IMG/VR virus record: IMGVR_UViG_3300027123_000011
Coordinates: 1 to 21,961 of that record
Direction: 5' to 3' (one strand)
Origin: a virus
Length of the DNA: 21,961 nucleotides
Positions within the stretch are counted from its first letter, which is position 1, and each line of letters opens with the position of its first letter. Positions 8,331 to 17,200 of the stretch are shown one piece after another. Position numbers and translations under genes: made by a program. The notes beneath the pieces were generated by a model. It saw only the letters and a list, made by a program, of their open reading frames with translations, had not been told where the DNA came from and did no database searches.

Positions 8331-8338
8331 AAGGAAGG
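8331..8338 (+). promoter_or_regulatory. Strong ribosome-binding site of the tail tube gene
   Basis: AAGGAAGG lies seven bases before the ATG at 8346, inside a 42-base gap. Together with the capsid gene's AAAGGA it is among the most canonical sites in the window and precedes another high-copy structural gene. Confidence 0.6.
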
Positions 8339-8345
8339 CAACAAA

Positions 8346-8867
8346 ATGGCTCTCATTAACAAGGTTTTACCCGGTTACGTTGCAACGATTTGGTGTCAGG
8401 AAGGCGCGACCCCCGTTGCTTTGACTGATGCTGAATTAAGCACTTGGGCTGATATTGAACCGATTATCGGTACGTCGGCTGGTGGTACTGGCACTGCCGG
8501 TATTCAGATTCCGGTAGAGGCTGTGCCTGCGTTTGGTGCTGACGATGCGTTTGCCGCATACTCGGTTGCCGGTGCTCGTACTGGTGCAAAAATCACGACG
8601 CAAAACCAAGTGTCGTCGCTGAATGTGACCTGCGCTTGGAATCCTGCCGATCCTGCTCAGTTGCTAGTTCGTGATGACGGCTACAACGGCACGATCATTC
8701 GTACTTATGTTATTGCCGTGTATGATGGTACGGACACCGTGGCGTATTCGTTTAACGGGCGCATCGGTGGCTTGCAGTGGGATATGTCCCCGAGTGCGGA
8801 AGGCAAGTTTATTTTTACGATCCACCCGACTGGCGGCAATTCCTACGGCTGGTCAAATAACCCTTAA
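8346..8867 (+). CDS. Major tail (tube) protein
   Basis: A 173-residue protein, the size and place of a siphovirus tail tube subunit: after the tail terminator and before the chaperones and tape measure. It is rich in beta strands, small residues and Gly/Thr, with AAYSVAGARTGAKITTQNQVSSL around residues 71-93 and a C-terminal GRIGGLQWDMSPSAEGKF (139-156) leading to FTIHPTGGNSYGWSNNP. Strong ribosome site AAGGAAGG. No C-terminal Ig-like extension is present, unlike lambda gpV. The family cannot be named with certainty, but synteny makes the role likely. Confidence 0.8.
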   Translation: MALINKVLPGYVATIWCQEGATPVALTDAELSTWADIEPIIGTSAGGTGTAGIQIPVEAVPAFGADDAFAAYSVAGARTGAKITTQNQVSSLNVTCAWNPADPAQLLVRDDGYNGTIIRTYVIAVYDGTDTVAYSFNGRIGGLQWDMSPSAEGKFIFTIHPTGGNSYGWSNNP

Positions 8868-8873
8868 TGGGAA

Positions 8874-8887
8874 ACCCCTACGGGGGT
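8874..8887 (+). promoter_or_regulatory. UACG-capped hairpin burying the next gene's ribosome site
   Basis: ACCCC (8874-8878), loop TACG and GGGGT (8883-8887) form a 5-bp stem with a UNCG-class tetraloop seven bases after the tail tube stop. The GGGGGT needed as ribosome site for the ATG at 8895 lies in the 3' arm. No T-run follows, so this is not a typical terminator; a translational brake is the more likely reading (inference). Confidence 0.45.
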
Positions 8888-8894
8888 CGATACG

Positions 8895-9119
8895 ATGACG
8901 ACAATAAACAATTCAAACGAGTTGCTTTCCTACGTTGTCGGATTAGCCGGGACTGGTCAAAAAAACTGGTTCGGCTATCCGCAACAACGTATTGCAGGCA
9001 TTTATCTCTCGTACGAGATTGCAAAACTGCACGCTGATACGATGACGCCTGAGGAAGTCGTCGAATATGTACAGCGGCTGAATACTGCGATTTTTCACAA
9101 GATTCTCAGGGGTGACTAA
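8895..9119 (+). CDS. Small hypothetical protein after the tail tube
   Basis: A 74-residue, probably all-helical protein whose family I do not recognise. The middle contains QQRIAGIYLSYEIAKLHADT and the C-terminal half TPEEVVEYVQRLNTAIFHKIL, an amphipathic helix. GGGGGTC eight bases before the ATG gives a ribosome site, though it is part of a hairpin. The TAA stop shares its last A with the ATG of the next gene. Its place between tail tube and gp10-like genes suggests a tail-assembly accessory role, which is inference only. Confidence 0.7.
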   Translation: MTTINNSNELLSYVVGLAGTGQKNWFGYPQQRIAGIYLSYEIAKLHADTMTPEEVVEYVQRLNTAIFHKILRGD

Positions 9120-9670
9120 TGGCCAAAACCTTCACCGTCGGCATAGTCGGTGCGGATGAATTGGAGGCCATCTTCAAAACCATCGAGGCTGACTTTGGCC
9201 CGAGAGATCAGAGCAAAATCCTGGTGCGTGCGATTAAAGAGGCAATGCAACCGGCGTTGATGCACGCAAAGATGAACGCCCCAATTGACACGGGCGGCCT
9301 GCGTGAGTCTCTGAGGATTGAGGCTAGAAAACCGACCCGTCGTGATAAGCGGTCGAGATATATTAACGAAACCGATACTGTCATCGCAACGGTGACGACT
9401 GCGCCTGGGACTGTCCTGGCGAAGAAAAAATTCCACAACTATCGGGAATCGTACAAGCAGAAAAAGGACGTTAAGACGCTAGGCATTGAAAGTGATGCAA
9501 GGGCGATTGCGATGGAATTTGGGACGGCGCACGTTGCGGCACAGCCGTATTTGCGTCCTGCTCTGGAAAGTCAAACGGGAGTCATTGTTAACAATTTGGC
9601 GACACCTTTGAAAAATGCGCTCGAAAAATATCGAGTGATTCAATACAAAAGACAACAACGAAAGGCATAA
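9119..9670 (+). CDS. HK97 gp10-like neck/tail morphogenesis protein
   Basis: A 183-residue protein with the gp10-like pattern: helix MQPALMHAKMNAPIDTGGLRES (in two blocks, about 47-68) containing the conserved PxDTGxLRxS, a basic loop, then AIAMEFGTAHVAAQPYLRPAL (about 130-150) matching the conserved 'EfGT...P.LRPAl' end. HK97 gp10-type proteins sit at the head-tail neck and are normally encoded between head closure and tail terminator. Here the gene lies after the tail tube, an unusual but unambiguous placement. The C-terminus is very basic (YKRQQRKA). Translation is coupled by TAATG. Confidence 0.85.
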   Translation: MAKTFTVGIVGADELEAIFKTIEADFGPRDQSKILVRAIKEAMQPALMHAKMNAPIDTGGLRESLRIEARKPTRRDKRSRYINETDTVIATVTTAPGTVLAKKKFHNYRESYKQKKDVKTLGIESDARAIAMEFGTAHVAAQPYLRPALESQTGVIVNNLATPLKNALEKYRVIQYKRQQRKA

Positions 9671-9673
9671 GAT

Positions 9674-10162
9674 ATGAATTCATTTGCAAACGCTCTGGGT
9701 AAAGAGTTCGTAAAAAATAAGGATGCGGTACGGGTTCGCTCATTCACTATGGGCGGTCATACATTCAAGGTTCGGGTTCCGCTGACTGTGGAATTCGAGG
9801 CGATGCAAATTCGCATGAAAGAGGTCGACGAGGCAAAGGTCGAAAAGTATTACGCCGAATTGACTGCGGAAATGCCAAAGGTTCGGGAGGAATTGCCAGA
9901 GGATACGCAGGTCGAAATCACGGAAAACGACATTGTGATCGATGGCCGATCCATGCGCGAAGCGGCTCGTAACAAATACATCGTCGAAAATCGAATTACG
10001 GAAATGTTCAAATTGCTCGTGCCCGAGGAAAAGGGGTTCGATATGCAGGCGATTACGTATTCGATGATCGAGGAATTGTTCCCGTTTCCGATCCAGATGC
10101 AGGTAATGGAGGAAATCGCTCACGTTGTTTCGCCGAACTATCAAGAGTCGCGGGGAAAATAA
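9674..10162 (+). CDS. Tail assembly chaperone, lambda gpG-like (unshifted product)
   Basis: A 162-residue acidic helical protein immediately before the tape measure, where lambda gpG sits. An N-terminal beta portion (RVRSFTMGGHTFKVRVPLTVE) is followed by long charged helices and MIEELFPFPIQMQVMEEIAHVV near the end. Such chaperones coat the tape measure until tube assembly. The gene ends in the slippery run GGGAAAA followed at once by TAA, so most ribosomes stop here and a minority shift into the next frame. Assignment is strong because of the frameshift and position, although sequence conservation in this family is low. Confidence 0.85.
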   Translation: MNSFANALGKEFVKNKDAVRVRSFTMGGHTFKVRVPLTVEFEAMQIRMKEVDEAKVEKYYAELTAEMPKVREELPEDTQVEITENDIVIDGRSMREAARNKYIVENRITEMFKLLVPEEKGFDMQAITYSMIEELFPFPIQMQVMEEIAHVVSPNYQESRGK

Positions 10163-10509
10163 CGGGGTCAGTTCGTCGGCAGGTCAAAGCGTATTTGACG
10201 GCTCACGGCACTGACCCTGATTCGGTCGATGAGGAACGGTTCACGGACATTTGTATTATGTGGGCCGATGGGGTAATTGGTAACCGTGGCATCCTCGAAG
10301 TGCTTGGCTCTTTGACGGGGGCCGTCTACAATTACATGAGGTCGGAAAACCAACGGGCGTACAAGTTAAATGACATCATTCCGAGAGCGCACGACTACAT
10401 TTACCCGCCTTTGACTGAGGAACAGAAAAAGGCAAAGGTCAACGAAAGTCTGCTGTCGTATTTGAAGGCAAAACCAAACGTCCCACAAAAACTGTTCGGG
10501 AAGGGGTAA
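9674..10509 (+). CDS. Tail assembly chaperone fusion, lambda gpGT-like, made by -1 frameshift
   Basis: The product joins 9674-10159 to 10159-10509, giving 278 residues: all 162 of the short form plus 116 new ones. The -1 frame is open from the slip site to the TAA at 10507-10509. It starts I-T-G-S-V-R-R-Q-V-K-A-Y-L and contains RFTDICIMWADGVIGNRGIL, which fits a T domain that would bind tail tube subunits. The T part has no good start of its own: the only early candidate is a TTG at 10195 with a weak, distant AGG. The ratio of G to GT is functionally important in lambda. The gap to the tape measure is three bases. Confidence 0.85.
10153..10159 (+). other. Programmed -1 ribosomal frameshift heptamer GGGAAAA
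   Basis: In the zero frame the codons are CGG-GGA-AAA-TAA; the heptamer G-GGA-AAA fits the X-XXY-YYZ rule, differs from the lambda G/GT site (GGGAAAG) by one base, and is followed directly by the stop. I see no convincing downstream pseudoknot. Confidence 0.88.
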
Positions 10510-10512
10510 GCG

Positions 10513-12417
10513 ATGGGAATGTTAGCAAGGCTCGGTGTGGTTCTTGGCCTGGATACGGCAGAGTTCCAAAAAGGGCTATCTGGGGCCAAAAAATCGCTCG
10601 ATCAGTTTGCCCAACAAATCCCGACTGTGGCAGGTGTGGCCGTCGCCGCTTTCACGGCGATGACGTACAAGGCTTTGCAATATGCCGATGCGATTGCGGA
10701 TACTGCAAAGGCCAACGACGTTGCTATCGAATCCGTCCTGGCTCTTTCAAAAGGGTTGCAACAAAACGGTGGCGAGGCTGAAAACGCTGGGAAACTGCTG
10801 TCGTCCTTTACAAACAAAATTGATGAGGCCGCGCAAGGTGGTCTGGATGCTCAAAAGACGTTCGCTCGACTTGGCGTGTCTCTTAAAGATTTAGGGTCGT
10901 TAGGCATACAGGATTTGTTCGATAAGACGGTCAAATCTATTGCGGCGATGGAAGATCCGATCAGCCGCAATGCGCTGGCGATGAACGTATTCGGCAGGGC
11001 CGCAAAAGGGGTTGATTTTGTTGGATTAGCCGCTGACTCAAAAGAGGCTCGTGCTGAGTTTGCTGAATATGCCGCCGCTGTGCAAAAGGCCGCAGACCTT
11101 AACGACAAACTTGCCGCCGCATCCGAAAAAACATTGCTGAAATTTACTACTGCGGTTGCGCCTGCGTTGTCAGTAGTATTTGATGAATTAAATAAATCGG
11201 GTGGTGTTCTTGACAAAATTTCAAGCGGGTTTAAATTCTTTTTGGAAAACATGATTTTTGGGTTCCGTATTTTGACGGATGTAGTCAAAAATACCATCAT
11301 CATGTTTGACCAACTGGGTAAATATTTAGGTGATATTTTCACTTTAAATTTTGCCACTGCCGGCAAACGGTTTGATGAATACATGGCTCGTTCACGGGCT
11401 GTGACTGAGGAAACAAAACAATTCGGCATCAAACTGTTTGGCATGGGGCCGGAGGAAAAGAAAAAACCAACAACGGCTGTTGGCCGTCAGGTAAAAGAGG
11501 CCGTCGATCCGGAGGCTGAACGCAGAAAAAAAGAGGCCGAACGCCTACGTATTGCTTTAGAAATGGCGAGGCAAATATCGGCTGAGTACGAACGTCAATC
11601 GCAGTTTGAATTGGAGCAAGTAGAGCGTCGAGGCAAATTGCTTGGAATGACTGCGAAGCAACGCGAGATCGAGGAAGCGGTTCTCGCTGTGCGTGATCGT
11701 TCAAGCAAACAACAAACTGATATTGAGGACAAAATTGCCGACGCAATTATTAAGCGCGAAACCGAACTGGCTGAAGAATTGCGAAAACAAAAACAGATGA
11801 TTGAGGATCGCACGGAGTTTTTTGTCGAACAAACTCGTCGTGCAATTACTGCTCAACAAGAACAACAGAATTCGTTTTTGTACGGGTGGGAAATGGCGTA
11901 CAAACAGTTTGCCGAGGATTCAGAAAATTATTCTAAATTAGGTCAGCAGTATTTCGATACGATGGCTAATGCAATGACAAATGCCATCACGACTTTTGTC
12001 AAAACTGGCAAATTAAATTTTGCAGACTTTACGCGATCAGTCATTCAGGATTTGATTGCGATTCAGTTGCGTATGCAAGCGATGCAGTTGTTCAAAATGG
12101 GTATGTCTGCACTTGGCTGGAGTATCCCTGGCGTTAGCGCAAAGGCTGGCGGCGGTATGGTTAGCGGCAACATTCCTTATATGGTGGGCGAGAATGGCCC
12201 GGAGTTATTTATCCCGCAGGGGGGCGGCTCAATCGTTCCGACAAACCGGCTTGAATCCTCAATGGGTAATGCGCCGAGCGTGGTTTATAACGGCCCGTAT
12301 ATCGAAAACATGAGTGCTATTGACACACAGTCGGCGGCACAGTTCCTGGCAAAAAACAAAATGAGCGTGTGGTCGGCAAACCAGTCGGCGTCGCGTTCTG
12401 TACCGACGAGCAAATAA
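10513..12417 (+). CDS. Tape measure protein
   Basis: A 634-residue tail length ruler threaded through the tube, possibly released into the host envelope at infection. The N-terminal part has a hydrophobic segment (VAGVAVAAFTAMTYKAL, about 36-52); a second hydrophobic stretch lies near 240-265. Residues about 330-450 form a highly charged Lys/Glu/Arg/Gln coiled coil. The C-terminus carries lambda-type landmarks: VKTGKLNFADFTRSVIQDL (about 495-513) and MVGENGPELFIPQGGG (about 557-572). At roughly 0.15 nm per residue the tail would be near 95-100 nm. Start ATG 10513 has GGAAGGGG upstream; an in-frame ATG at 10519 is also possible. Confidence 0.94.
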   Translation: MGMLARLGVVLGLDTAEFQKGLSGAKKSLDQFAQQIPTVAGVAVAAFTAMTYKALQYADAIADTAKANDVAIESVLALSKGLQQNGGEAENAGKLLSSFTNKIDEAAQGGLDAQKTFARLGVSLKDLGSLGIQDLFDKTVKSIAAMEDPISRNALAMNVFGRAAKGVDFVGLAADSKEARAEFAEYAAAVQKAADLNDKLAAASEKTLLKFTTAVAPALSVVFDELNKSGGVLDKISSGFKFFLENMIFGFRILTDVVKNTIIMFDQLGKYLGDIFTLNFATAGKRFDEYMARSRAVTEETKQFGIKLFGMGPEEKKKPTTAVGRQVKEAVDPEAERRKKEAERLRIALEMARQISAEYERQSQFELEQVERRGKLLGMTAKQREIEEAVLAVRDRSSKQQTDIEDKIADAIIKRETELAEELRKQKQMIEDRTEFFVEQTRRAITAQQEQQNSFLYGWEMAYKQFAEDSENYSKLGQQYFDTMANAMTNAITTFVKTGKLNFADFTRSVIQDLIAIQLRMQAMQLFKMGMSALGWSIPGVSAKAGGGMVSGNIPYMVGENGPELFIPQGGGSIVPTNRLESSMGNAPSVVYNGPYIENMSAIDTQSAAQFLAKNKMSVWSANQSASRSVPTSK

Positions 12418-12418
12418 T

Positions 12419-13099
12419 ATGAGTCTTAATCAAATCCTGGCAATCAGCGAATCGGTAGGGATTAACGACCAGCGTTTTGTTGGTCAAGTTCTCAGCCGAA
12501 ATCAACGGATTACTACGAGCGAAGTGCTGACGGTGGTTCCGTTTCAGTTCACTTTGCGACCGATGCCGTATTTGCTTTATAGCCAAAATCGTGATTTGTT
12601 GAGTTCGTTGCGAGTGCCTGACAAGGCTTTGACGCAATATTTGAATTTTGGCGAAACCGGCTGGCAGGCTTATGTCGATTACATGGGTGATATGACACCG
12701 GCGCAGATTGCTGGTTGTGCATGGCAAACGGATTCGGCAAATAAATCCCTAGTGCTTGGCGATTTGCCTTCGATTGCGTCGACAAAATACATCGTAAAAA
12801 ATGGCGACTTTATGCAAGTCGGCCTGTATTCATACATTGCTACGGCTGACGTTTTGCGTGGCTCTGGCTCAACTGTGACGATTCCGGTGCATCGTAATTT
12901 GCTTACGCCGGTGACCGCTCCGATTGATGCGGTAATCGGTCAGTACGGCACAACTGTCAGTATGGGTGGCGACTCGTATACCGGCATCACTTTCCCGGTA
13001 GTGCTTAAATCTTATCCAACGTATACGCTAATTCCAATGGCAACGGATGCGTATATTCAATGGACTGGTGATTTTGTTGCATACGAGGTGGTGCTATGA
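12419..13099 (+). CDS. Tail tip-proximal protein, putative distal tail component
   Basis: A 226-residue, beta-rich protein directly after the tape measure, where lambda gpM or a distal tail (Dit/DUF2460-type) protein is found. It begins SLNQILAISESVGINDQRF and contains VPFQFTLRPMPYLLYSQNRD (about 40-59), then a Gly/Thr/Val-rich C-terminal half. I do not recognise a defined family, so the role comes from position and strand-rich composition. Its stop overlaps the next ATG by four bases (ATGA), suggesting the two proteins are made in fixed ratio. Confidence 0.65.
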   Translation: MSLNQILAISESVGINDQRFVGQVLSRNQRITTSEVLTVVPFQFTLRPMPYLLYSQNRDLLSSLRVPDKALTQYLNFGETGWQAYVDYMGDMTPAQIAGCAWQTDSANKSLVLGDLPSIASTKYIVKNGDFMQVGLYSYIATADVLRGSGSTVTIPVHRNLLTPVTAPIDAVIGQYGTTVSMGGDSYTGITFPVVLKSYPTYTLIPMATDAYIQWTGDFVAYEVVL

Positions 13100-13737
13100 A
13101 CGTCATTACGCCGGTCGATGGGACAAACAACATTCGTTATGCTGATTTTGTGCGTGTAACAACGCCGTCGGCAGAGTATCGGTTTGCCACCACGCCGATG
13201 GCCATTAGTGTGCCTGCGGTTGATCCGTTGCCGTTTGATGCTGTGGGCCAACTGGTAAAGGTCGGCGAGTCTCAGCGCGACATTAAGAGTACGAGCAACG
13301 AGACAACGGTGTCGTTCGTGGGTATCGACACGGCAATGCTTGGGTGGGTTCTCGGACAGGAAATCAAGGGGTCGCAAATTGAAATGTGGCACGGGTTTTT
13401 CAATACCGATGGCCAGTTGATTACGACGGGCGGCACGGGTGGGCTGTATAAGTTTTTCACCGGATATATTTCGTCGTTCTCAATTTCCGAACAGTGGATG
13501 GAGGAAGTCCGAGCGTTTGCTGGAATGATTACTGTCAGCGCGTCGTCGATTCAGATGATCCTGCAAAACCGTGTAGCGGGTAGATATACCAATGACAACT
13601 CGTGGCAGTTTTTCAATCCTGGCGATACGAGCATGGATCGAGTTGCGTTCGTATCAACAATAAACTACCGCTTCGGTCGGCAAGGTGGTGGCGCACCAGC
13701 GGTCGTGCAACCACCAAGACTTCAATCGCTTGAATAA
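13096..13737 (+). CDS. Minor tail / hub-like protein (DUF2163-like pattern)
   Basis: A 213-residue protein with strands typical of tail hub proteins. STSNETTVSFVGIDTAMLGWVL (about 58-79, in two blocks) and IEMWHGFFNTDGQLI (about 95-109) recall hub proteins in which a strand pair is followed by 'GxxD..G.li'. The C-terminal GRYTNDNSWQFFNPGDTS (about 160-177) matches the 'RRYxxxxQ...PGDxxF' ending seen in phage hub-like and DUF2163-like proteins. Overlaps the upstream gene by ATGA. A compact inverted repeat, ACCG-CTT-CGGT, lies near 13668-13678 inside the gene. Assignment is by partial pattern and gene order. Confidence 0.62.
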   Translation: MNVITPVDGTNNIRYADFVRVTTPSAEYRFATTPMAISVPAVDPLPFDAVGQLVKVGESQRDIKSTSNETTVSFVGIDTAMLGWVLGQEIKGSQIEMWHGFFNTDGQLITTGGTGGLYKFFTGYISSFSISEQWMEEVRAFAGMITVSASSIQMILQNRVAGRYTNDNSWQFFNPGDTSMDRVAFVSTINYRFGRQGGGAPAVVQPPRLQSLE

Positions 13738-13738
13738 A

Positions 13739-14173
13739 ATGATTCGGCAAGCAACAAAATACGATAAAACACAAGTCATCGAAATGATGAAAGCGTTTCG
13801 GGCTGAAAGTCCGATCAGTGCTTTGTACGCAGAGGACGACCCGGAATATTGGGACGCAATGCTGACAAGCATTTTTGCTGGCCGTGGTGCTGTATTCATT
13901 GAGGATGGCAAAGGGTTACTGTTGTCGATGGTTTATCCGAGCATCTGGAGTGGCAAGGTTTTTGGCCTGCACGAGTTGGCGTGGTATGTGTATCCGCAAC
14001 ATCGTGGGGGGACGACTGGATACCGCCTCGTCAGGGCTTATGTGGACTTCGCCAAAGGGTTGAAAGATTCAGGACGAATTGCGTATTTCACACTCAGCAA
14101 GATGGTTTCCAGTCCTGCAATGAAATACGAAAAACTGGGGTTCAGAAAAGTCGATGAAAACTGGATTCAATAA
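13739..14173 (+). CDS. GNAT-family N-acetyltransferase in the tail tip cluster
   Basis: A 144-residue GCN5-related acetyltransferase. It begins MIRQATKYDKTQVIEMMKAF, the usual beta1-alpha1 start. Motif A lies at ELAWYVYPQHRGGTTGYRLV (79-98), whose RGGTTG is the acetyl-CoA pyrophosphate loop. Motif B ends with MKYEKLGF (128-135), where Y130 is the usual catalytic acid. The ATG at 13739 follows the previous stop by one base; an earlier in-frame start at 13685 would add 18 residues overlapping that gene and is less likely. It overlaps the tail tip gene by 20 bases. Substrate unknown; a virion protein, a host surface component or a host protein are all possible. Confidence 0.9.
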   Translation: MIRQATKYDKTQVIEMMKAFRAESPISALYAEDDPEYWDAMLTSIFAGRGAVFIEDGKGLLLSMVYPSIWSGKVFGLHELAWYVYPQHRGGTTGYRLVRAYVDFAKGLKDSGRIAYFTLSKMVSSPAMKYEKLGFRKVDENWIQ

Positions 14174-14222
14174 ATTATTTGCGGTGGTGTTGATGCTGTG
14201 TGCATCGGCTCCGGTGTGGGCC
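14154..14222 (+). other. Signal-peptide-like N-terminus of the tail tip protein
   Basis: The first 23 residues have a basic start (MKTGFNK), a 14-residue hydrophobic core (LFAVVLMLCASAPV) and V-W-A before a Met, satisfying the -3/-1 rule for signal peptidase I. No lipobox precedes the Cys. The next residue, M24 (14223), is itself a possible start preceded by GGTGTGGG. Confidence 0.55.
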
Positions 14223-17200
14223 ATGCCAGCGTCTGTTACGTTGTCCATCATATATGGCGACATGATCCTGGCGGCGAAGGCTTTGGGGGCGACTGGAGTT
14301 GCTGTGGCTTCGTTTGCCATTAACCTCGTGGCGACGGCAATTATCTCAAAGGCTTTTTTCTCTCCAACTCAGCCTGGGATTATTGATTCGCCAAACCCTG
14401 GAAACCGACAGCAGTTGCCGCCTGCTACGGATAACAAATTGCCGATCATTTATGGCACGGCCTGGACCGGTGGCATTGTCACGGATTTGAGCATTTCGTC
14501 AGATAACCAGCAAATGTATTACGTCATTTCGTTGTGCGAAGTGACGGATAACGGGTCGGACACGATTACGTTTGGCGATATGTATTGGGGCGGTAAAAAG
14601 GTTAATTTCAATTCGACAAATCAATATGAGGTGGATAGTTTTACGGATGAGTCGACCGGGGCGGTTGATACTGCCGTTGCTGGAAAAATGCAGGTTTATT
14701 TTTACTCGAATGGCTCGAATTCGCCTGTAAATAGTTCACAGACGGCGATCCAGGTTATGCAAACGCCTGGACTGGTTTACGTTTGGGACGCGACAAAATT
14801 GATGACAAATTGTGCGTTTGCGATTGTGCATTTGTCGTACAACTCGGATGCTGGTACGACTGGACTGCAACAAACAAAATTTCAACTGACAAACTCTCGC
14901 ACAAAACCAGGCGATTGTTTTTTGGACTATTTAACAAATGAGGTGTACGGGGCCGCATTGCCGTTGGCTCAAATCGACATCGCTAGTTTTACTGCTCTGA
15001 ATACTTATTGCGATCAGTCGTTTGCGTATACGGATGCTAGTGGAAACCCGCAAACACAACCACGATTCCGATTCGATGGGCAAATATCACCGGCTCGTAC
15101 TGTCATGCAAAATTTGCAGGATATGCAAAATTGCTGTGATTGTTTGCTGAGATACAACGAAATTCTGGGTAAATGGGGCGCGATTGTTCAGTCATCGACC
15201 TATACGGTTGCGATGGCGTTGGACGATAGCAATTTGGTGTCCTCGATTCAAATTTCACCGATTGACATTGCTGGTTCGTATAACGTGATCGAGGCAAAGT
15301 TCCCAAATTCTACGACTCAAGATACGTTCGACACTGCGACGTTTGACTTGGCAGAGATCGAACCGTCGTTGTTGTTTCCAAATGAACCTGTGAACAAGCA
15401 GTCGGCTTCGCTTGGCCTCGTAAATAATAGCGTTCGGGCGCAGTTAATCTCGATTCGAATGCTGAAGGCTTCGCGGGAAGATTTGCAGGTAATGGTAAAT
15501 ACAAACTTCACCGGCATCCAGTTAGAGGCTGGCGACATTGTGACGATCACAAACACCAATTACGGGTGGGTAGCAAAGCCGTTCCGCATTAACAAAATAA
15601 TTGAGGAATTTGGCGAAGATGCCTCGGTCATTGCAAAATTGACACTGACTGAATTCAATCCGTCTGTGTATGACGATGCGGCGATTACGGAATTTCAGCC
15701 GTCCCCAAATACCGGCTTGGGCGATCCGACTGTGTTCGGTAGCGTACCGACTCCCACTATCGGGACGCAATATGCAAATGCCCCGATCCCGTTTTTTGAG
15801 TTGAACGTAACGGCTAGTTCGGCAGGTATTATTCAATACGCCGAGGTTTGGTATTCGGCGTTTAGCAATCCTACGACGCCGCAGTTGATTTTTGCCGGTA
15901 CTACGGCAGTGCAATCTAATGGGACTCCGTATGCGCCTGGGGCTGTTTTGCCTGTGGTGAATTTGGCAAATATCCCGCAAGGCAACTGGTATTTTTTTAC
16001 GCGAATGATTAACTCGCTCGGGGCTTCGCAGTACAGTCTTGCAAGTACCGTGTTTGCTTGGCGACCGATGACATTCCAGTACGCAGAGCGATGGCTGTCA
16101 ATTAGATATGCCGATACAAGTACGGGTGGGGGATTCAGTACTGATCCGCGAAATAAAACGTACTTCGGCTTGCAAAACGTTTCTGTGGCTACTGGTAGCA
16201 CAAACCCAGATGATTATGTTTGGTATCCTGCGACGTTTGGTACGGATTTTTATTTGCTGTTTGCTAATCGGCAAAACCGCAAGTTCAGTTTTGCTGTGGG
16301 CGGTGCTGGATTCAATAACCTGGGCGGTGCATTTGTGCCTAGCGAAACGACTGTGTATGACACATCGTTGTGGGCCGCTTTGGAGGACGGGTTAAATTAC
16401 ATCGACCTGGATCAGCGCACGGGGCAGTTGACGCAAGCGGGAACGACTTCAACCAGTTCGGCTGATGGTTTGCTGAGTGTGACTAATAATACAAACGGCT
16501 CAATGATCGTCGCTTTGGAAAGATTCTTAAATTTTGGCAGTGGTGTTTATAGTAAAAATTTTACTGCGGCGACTTTGACTGTGGACATTTATGGGCGCGT
16601 AGTTGGATTCAGTTCGCCAGATACGTTCTATTACACCGAAACTGTATTTTCAGCGACGGCGGGTCAAACGACATTTGCCGTGACCCATGTGGTTGGGCAA
16701 ATTTTGGTGTTCCGCAATAGCGTATTGATGCCGACAAGCGAATACACGGAAACAAGTGCAAACTTTGTTTTTACAACCCCATGCGCGGCTGGCGAAATCA
16801 TCGTGGTGATAAATATGCGAGCCGTTTCGACAAGCGATTATTATGAAATTCTGAATACAAGCATTGTCTCTGCTGGCTCAAACACGGTGACATATTATGT
16901 GGCTACGCCTCAACCAATCAATGCTGGCGATTTGCTTTGTTTTGCAAGTACGCAACCAGCATCGACTGACACGCCGACAACATATACGGTTGCATCGGTA
17001 AACACAACGACCAAAGTTATTACTTTTACTGGATCAATTTCAGGGGCAACTGCTGGATTTAATATCTATCGCAAGCGTTCTGCTGGTGCAAGTTATGTTC
17101 CTTTTACTAGATATTCTCAAAGCGTAAGTGGAATTAGCGAATTTACGCCGACAACGTTTTCTATTTTAAACGGCTTTGAAAGCGTGTATATCAATGGCGC

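Noticed and set aside
10851-11444. 197-codon ORF on the minus strand
   Set aside because: Antisense to the tape measure; Ala/Ser-rich composition expected from the opposite strand of its helical coding sequence.
13685-13738. Upstream in-frame start for the GNAT gene
   Set aside because: It would overlap the hub gene by 53 bases; the GNAT fold begins at MIRQAT (13739), next to the previous stop.
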